A stretch of 9,003 nt of DNA, from the NCBI GenBank assembly GCA_946615785.1, contig CAMOIA010000048.1:1-9003 (forward strand). Reading direction: 5' to 3'. The notes beneath the pieces were generated by a model. It was not told the origin of the DNA. It ran no database searches and saw only the letters and a program-made list of their open reading frames with translations. Source of the stretch: an uncultured Clostridia bacterium (lineage in GTDB: Bacteria > Bacillota > Clostridia > Christensenellales > Aristaeellaceae). Below, piece after piece: positions 5,661-9,003 of this stretch. The position numbers and the translations under genes are program-made. How positions within the stretch are numbered: position 1 is the stretch's first letter; each line of letters opens with the position of its first letter.

Positions 5661-5689
5661 TTTACAAACCTTCGGAACCCGGGTATAAT
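5661..5689 (+). promoter_or_regulatory. Sigma-A promoter of the glycosidase/MATE unit
   Basis: TTTACA (5661-5666) and a consensus TATAAT (5684-5689) are separated by 17 bp. The expected start near 5696 gives a leader of about 34 nt. The promoter lies inside an open frame running back to 5577, which argues that the coding start is the downstream ATG at 5730. Confidence 0.82.
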
Positions 5690-5698
5690 AGCGCTATT
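5687..5698. promoter_or_regulatory. 12-bp palindrome overlapping -10 and start site
   Basis: AATAGCGCTATT is a perfect palindrome that includes the last three bases of the TATAAT box and covers the predicted start site. A protein bound here would block polymerase. I do not recognise the site, and there is no regulator gene next to it in the window. Confidence 0.45.
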
Positions 5699-5729
5699 CC
5701 CTGTAAATTCGGGCGAATGGAGCTGTGAA

Positions 5730-7304
5730 ATGAAAGTCAGAGCATTGTCATGGGCGTTCCTTTTGATCCTTCTGGTCTCAATCGCGCTTTTCGCGTTCCC
5801 CTGTGCCGCGGAGCAAAGCGCATACCGTGACCTGAAGCAGGGGGACCAGGGGCAGGACGTAAAAGAGCTGAAAACCGCCATGTACTATCTTGGCTACTTT
5901 ACCAGCCTCAACGTTTCCGACACCTACAACGGCCTCACCGCCGAGCGTGTTCGCATTTTGCAGAAGCAGAACGGACTTGCGCAGACGGGCATCGCGGACG
6001 CGGCGCTGCAGGCTCTCGTTTTTTCCGGACAATGCGTTCCCGCAGACGGCGCCCCTGCGCCGACCTCCCAGCCATCGCCAACGCCGCCCCCTTCCATACA
6101 GGCGACAGCCGTCCCGGCATCCACGCCGGTGCCAGCCTCGGCAGGCCTGGATTCACCCGCCGATCCGCTGAAGGACTTCCGCGTGCTCAAAGTGGGCGCA
6201 AGCGGCGCAGACGTGAGAAACCTGAAGGTGGCCATGTATTACCTTGGCTACTTCACAAGCCTGAACGTTACGGAAAGCTACAACGGCGTGATGGAAGAGC
6301 GCGTCAAACGCCTGCAGAGCGATAACGGCTTCCCCGCCGACGGCATCGCAACGCCGGAATTGCAATATGCGATCCTCTCCGGGCAGATCCCGCCGCTTGC
6401 AAACGCGCCGGCCCCGTCTCCCGTGCCGACGCCAAGCCCGAAGCCGCTAAGCCCCGCCAACATGCCCGGAGATATCCCGGAAACGGATGAAAAAGGCTTC
6501 CTGCTGGAGAAGGGACGCACCTATCTGTACGAAAATCCGCAGGACGGGCTCTGGCTGTACAAAACAAGCGACCTTTCCATCACCATCGCGCGGTATTCCG
6601 ATCCCACACGGACGCTGATCTGGTTTGAAACCGAAATCCGGTGCACCCCGGATTCGCCGCTTTCAACGTATCTTTCCGCCGGGAACACCCCCGGCAAGCG
6701 TTATATGAGCCCCCTGACCCTCGCTTCCGAAAGCCGGGCCATGCTCGCCCTGACAGACGATTTCTTCGGGCACCGGCTCAACAACAATTACCGAACCGGC
6801 ATCATCATCCGCAATGGAAAAATCATCGGCGACAGCACCTACCGCGCCGATCAGCCGGCCTTCCCGAACCTGGAGGTACTGGCGGTGTTTGACGACGGGC
6901 GCATGCAGTGCTTCCTCTCCAACGCCCATACAGCGGAGGAATACCTGGAGATGGGCGTTGTCAACACCTTCGCCTTCGGCCCGATCCTGGTGCAAAACGG
7001 CGAACTTGGCCCGCACATGACCGACATGAGCTATTACCATTACCGTGAACCCCGCTGCGCGCTTGGCATGATCGAGCCTTGGCACTATGTGATCCTGACC
7101 GTGAAAGGCAGGAGCGACGACAGCAAGGGCATCTATCTGGACTGGCTGGCCGAAAGAATGCTGTATCTTGGCGCAAAGGAAGCCATGAATCTGGACGGCG
7201 GCGGCACGGTGAGCCTGATCTTCAACGGAAAAATGCTGAACAAGACCACCAGGAACCTCCGGTCGGTCACGAGCATCATCACCTTCGGACAAATCGATCA
7301 ATGA
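5730..7304 (+). CDS. Exported protein with two peptidoglycan-binding repeats and a phosphodiester glycosidase (NAGPA-like) domain
   Basis: The 524-residue protein has a signal peptide (about 1-27, ending CAA|EQ). Two PG_binding_1-like repeats follow at 35-101 and 153-219; each carries MYYLGYFTSLNV and ends LxxxxxSGQ. Proline-rich linkers (about 104-138 and 222-245) separate them from a C-terminal domain at about 260-522. That domain resembles the NAGPA/DUF2233 family, which cleaves sugar phosphodiester bonds in mammals and is exported in many bacteria. Landmarks are RTGIIIRNGKIIG (355-367), NTFAFGPILVQNGE (412-425), EPRCALGMI (440-448) and NLDGGGTVSLIFNGK (487-501). I chose ATG 5730 because the signal peptide begins there, GGAG (5719-5722) precedes it by 7 nt and the promoter lies upstream; the open frame from 5577 would add 51 unlikely residues. 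The likely target is a wall or capsule polymer, which is inference. Confidence 0.88.
   Translation: MKVRALSWAFLLILLVSIALFAFPCAAEQSAYRDLKQGDQGQDVKELKTAMYYLGYFTSLNVSDTYNGLTAERVRILQKQNGLAQTGIADAALQALVFSGQCVPADGAPAPTSQPSPTPPPSIQATAVPASTPVPASAGLDSPADPLKDFRVLKVGASGADVRNLKVAMYYLGYFTSLNVTESYNGVMEERVKRLQSDNGFPADGIATPELQYAILSGQIPPLANAPAPSPVPTPSPKPLSPANMPGDIPETDEKGFLLEKGRTYLYENPQDGLWLYKTSDLSITIARYSDPTRTLIWFETEIRCTPDSPLSTYLSAGNTPGKRYMSPLTLASESRAMLALTDDFFGHRLNNNYRTGIIIRNGKIIGDSTYRADQPAFPNLEVLAVFDDGRMQCFLSNAHTAEEYLEMGVVNTFAFGPILVQNGELGPHMTDMSYYHYREPRCALGMIEPWHYVILTVKGRSDDSKGIYLDWLAERMLYLGAKEAMNLDGGGTVSLIFNGKMLNKTTRNLRSVTSIITFGQIDQ
5832..6032 (+). repeat. Peptidoglycan-binding repeat 1
   Basis: This segment encodes residues 35-101 of the glycosidase protein and aligns without gaps to the second repeat 118 residues later. 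By hand count 38 of 66 residues are identical, including an unbroken 13-residue block AMYYLGYFTSLNV. The pattern GxxGxDVxxLK, YYLGYF, NG, RVxxLQ, NG, GIA is that of PG_binding_1 domains. Confidence 0.8.
6186..6386 (+). repeat. Peptidoglycan-binding repeat 2
   Basis: This segment encodes residues 153-219. Compared with repeat 1, the YYLGYFTSLNV block is unchanged, while the last third is more diverged. Both repeats share the extra LNVxxxYNG stretch, so they arose by internal duplication rather than by separate acquisition. Confidence 0.8.
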
Positions 7305-7317
7305 TAAAGGGGAACCC

Positions 7318-8679
7318 ATGAAGCATATTCTCGGCGGCAGAGACGCAGACATGACCCACGGCAACATCATGCGGCAGATCATCTCCTTCTCCCTGCCCAT
7401 GGCGCTGGGTCTTTTGTTCCAGCAAATGTACAATACCGTGGACACCATCGTGGTCGGCCGTTTTGTTTCCTATCAGGCCCTGGCCGCGGTCGGCACAACG
7501 GGCAGCATCGTCAACATGCTCGTCGGGTTTTCAGCGGGCCTTTCCACCGGCGCCGGCGTCGTCATCAGCCAGGCCTACGGGGCGCACGACCAGGAGCGCC
7601 TTGACAAAGCCGTGCACACCTCGCTTGCCATCACGCTCATCCTTTGTGTGATCCTGACGGTTCTCGGCCTTGTCATCATCGACCCGATGCTGCGCTTCAT
7701 GCAGATCCCGGACGACGTATGGAACGAAGCAAAGGAATACCTCACCATCTATTTTGCCGGGCTTACGGCGCTGCTTCTGTACAACATGGGCAGCGCCATC
7801 CTGCGCGCGGTGGGCGATTCGAGCCGCCCACTGATCATCCTGATTGTGGCTTCGGTGGTCAACGTGTTCGGCGACCTCCTGTTCGTGGTCCACTTCCGCA
7901 TCGGCGTCGCCGGCGCCGCCTACGCCACCGTCATGAGCCAGGGGGCCAGCGCCGTCATGGTGCTCTGGATCCTCTCCAGGGTCAAGGAGGGCTACGGCAT
8001 TCGCTGGAAGCGGATCCGCATCGACCCATCTTCGGTCAAATCGATCATGATGATCGGCCTTCCCTCGGGCCTGCAGCAGGCCGTGACCGCCTTCAGCAAT
8101 GTGTTTGTGCAGTCCTACACCAATTATTTCGGCTCCGCCGCCATGGCCGGGTGGGCCAGCTATAACAAACTGGATTCGTACCTGAGCATCCCGGTGCAGT
8201 CCATCGCCATGGCTTCCTCCACGTTCGTCGGGCAGAACGCCGGCGCGAACGATATGGAACGCGCAAAGAAAGGCACGCGAACCTCCCTCATCATGGGGCT
8301 TGTGGTCACGGTGGCGCTGAGCGCGCTCATCATGCTGCTCGCCCGGCCCGCCATCAGCCTGTTCACCAGCGAAGAAGAGGTCATCGAATACGGCGTATTC
8401 TATGTGCGCCTCATCTCTCCCTTCTTTGTGACATTGGTGTTCAACCAGGTGTACGCGGGCGCGCTGCGCGGCATCGGCAATTCGCTCACGCCCATGCTCG
8501 TCATGCTCGGTTCGTTCGTCGTGTTCCGGCAAATCTATCTGGCCACCGTCAAAGCGCTCGGCAACGCGCTCGTACCCATTTCCCTTGCCTATCCCATGGG
8601 GTGGATCATGTGCTCGGTGCTCATCAGCATCAGCTATCACCGGTCGATCCTTGGCAAGAAGAAAACGGATAATGCCTGA
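7318..8679 (+). CDS. MATE family efflux transporter
   Basis: MATE proteins export drugs, metabolites or lipid-linked compounds across the inner membrane using a proton or sodium gradient. The 453 residues fit the usual 440-460 and the twelve-helix, two-half layout. Half one has MTHGNIMRQIISFSLPMALG (12-31), LFQQMYNTVDTIVVGRF (33-49) and ILRAVGDSSRP (161-171). Half two has MIGLPSGLQQ (245-254), STFVGQNAGAND (301-312) and ALRGIGNSLTP (382-392). The two RxxGxSxxP motifs mark the internal duplication. The ATG at 7318 follows AAAGGGGA, 13 bp after the glycosidase stop, so co-transcription is likely. An internal Met12 would also match the family N-terminus but has no ribosome site. The substrate cannot be told; the envelope neighbour may hint at a cell-wall precursor rather than a drug, but that is speculation. 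Confidence 0.93.
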   Translation: MKHILGGRDADMTHGNIMRQIISFSLPMALGLLFQQMYNTVDTIVVGRFVSYQALAAVGTTGSIVNMLVGFSAGLSTGAGVVISQAYGAHDQERLDKAVHTSLAITLILCVILTVLGLVIIDPMLRFMQIPDDVWNEAKEYLTIYFAGLTALLLYNMGSAILRAVGDSSRPLIILIVASVVNVFGDLLFVVHFRIGVAGAAYATVMSQGASAVMVLWILSRVKEGYGIRWKRIRIDPSSVKSIMMIGLPSGLQQAVTAFSNVFVQSYTNYFGSAAMAGWASYNKLDSYLSIPVQSIAMASSTFVGQNAGANDMERAKKGTRTSLIMGLVVTVALSALIMLLARPAISLFTSEEEVIEYGVFYVRLISPFFVTLVFNQVYAGALRGIGNSLTPMLVMLGSFVVFRQIYLATVKALGNALVPISLAYPMGWIMCSVLISISYHRSILGKKKTDNA

Positions 8680-8693
8680 ATCCATCTTCGTCT

Positions 8694-8699
8694 GGAGGG
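8694..8699 (+). promoter_or_regulatory. Ribosome binding site deciding the M48-like start
   Basis: GGAGGG ends directly before an ATG at 8700 and 6 nt before the in-frame ATG at 8706. Only the second spacing is usable, so the protein starts at 8706. Confidence 0.75.
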
Positions 8700-8705
8700 A
8701 TGAAC

Positions 8706-9003
8706 ATGCCTGTCTTGATCGTCTCTGTCATGGTCGTCGTTTATCTTTATCACCTGCTTCTGCACGTGCTTCAGGGCCGGTCCGTACACCGTCCGATTCC
8801 CCGGAACGTCGCGGATGTTTACGACGGGGCCACCTACCGGAAATGGCAGGCCTATCATAACGAAAAGAACCGTCTTGGCATCTTCACGGATACGGTCAGC
8901 GTGCTTATTGAAATCAGCCTGATCGTCTTGGGCGCGTACCCCGCTTTCGCGCGCCTGTTCCCCGCCGCGCCCTATTGCGGCGTGATCGCGGGCTTCGCCT
9001 GCG
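8706..9003 (+). CDS. Membrane protein resembling the N-terminal domain of M48 (Ste24-like) metallopeptidases, 5' part
   Basis: The first 99 codons are in the window and the frame is open at the right edge. A membrane segment at the N-terminus (PVLIVSVMVVVYLYHLLLHV, 2-21) is followed by RPIPRNVADVYDGATYRKW (29-47) and QAYHNEKNRLGIFTDTV (48-64), then a second hydrophobic stretch (about 65-78). The order "P-x-N-V-x-D-V-Y-D...Y-x-K-W...Y-x-x-E-K-x-R-L" is the N-terminal signature of M48-family membrane proteases related to CAAX prenyl protease Ste24. The zinc motif HExxH would lie beyond the window, so catalytic competence is unverified. It starts 26 bp after the MATE stop and is probably part of the same transcript. 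Confidence 0.65.
   Translation, partial: MPVLIVSVMVVVYLYHLLLHVLQGRSVHRPIPRNVADVYDGATYRKWQAYHNEKNRLGIFTDTVSVLIEISLIVLGAYPAFARLFPAAPYCGVIAGFAC

Noticed and set aside
5480..5728. 82-codon rightward frame after potD
   Set aside because: It runs through the terminator hairpin and the next promoter and has no ribosome site, so it is unlikely to be a gene.
5577..5729. N-terminal extension of the glycosidase gene to an upstream ATG
   Set aside because: The promoter (5661-5689) lies inside it, and the signal peptide begins at the ATG at 5730. The added 51 residues would place a basic non-signal sequence ahead of it.
7531..8685. Leftward 384-codon open frame opposite the MATE gene
   Set aside because: It is a shadow of the MATE gene, with an Asp/His/Gly-rich low-complexity translation and no family resemblance.
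8700..8705. Alternative ATG for the M48-like gene
   Set aside because: GGAGGG directly abuts this ATG with no spacing; the ATG at 8706 has a workable 6-nt spacing.

Overview
The window looks like chromosomal DNA from a GC-rich Gram-positive bacterium of the Firmicutes/Clostridia type. The main support is a ctsR gene with a recognisable CtsR operator; this stress regulator is a Firmicutes hallmark. The Shine-Dalgarno sites are strong AGGAGG types, the promoters are plain sigma-A types, and a cupin-type XRE regulator sits ahead of potABCD. A gut clostridium such as a member of the Christensenellales would fit, but that is a guess. I see no mobile element, CRISPR array, tRNA or rRNA.

Left edge (1-537): the 5' part of ctsR runs leftward off the window. 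A divergent intergenic region holds the ctsR promoter with a CtsR box over its start site. It also holds a rightward promoter followed by two copies of the palindrome GTTTAG-N5-CTAAAC.

Polyamine module (538-5515): a regulator with an XRE-type helix-turn-helix and a cupin domain is followed by potA, potB, potC and potD, a spermidine/putrescine-type ABC importer, and then by a strong intrinsic terminator. PotA energises uptake, PotB and PotC form the channel, and PotD captures the ligand outside the cell. The regulator probably senses a polyamine or related metabolite and acts at the paired palindromes. Three departures from the textbook system stand out. PotA carries two tandem Ig-like domains inserted into its C-terminal TOBE domain. 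PotB lacks about 18 residues in its central region. PotD has no lipobox and has Ala where a ligand-stacking Trp is normally found.

Envelope module (5516-9003): a new sigma-A promoter with a 12-bp palindrome over its -10/start region drives an exported protein with two peptidoglycan-binding repeats and a phosphodiester glycosidase (NAGPA-like) domain. A MATE-family exporter follows closely, then the start of a membrane protein resembling the N-terminal domain of M48/Ste24-type metallopeptidases, which runs off the right edge. The short gaps suggest co-transcription.
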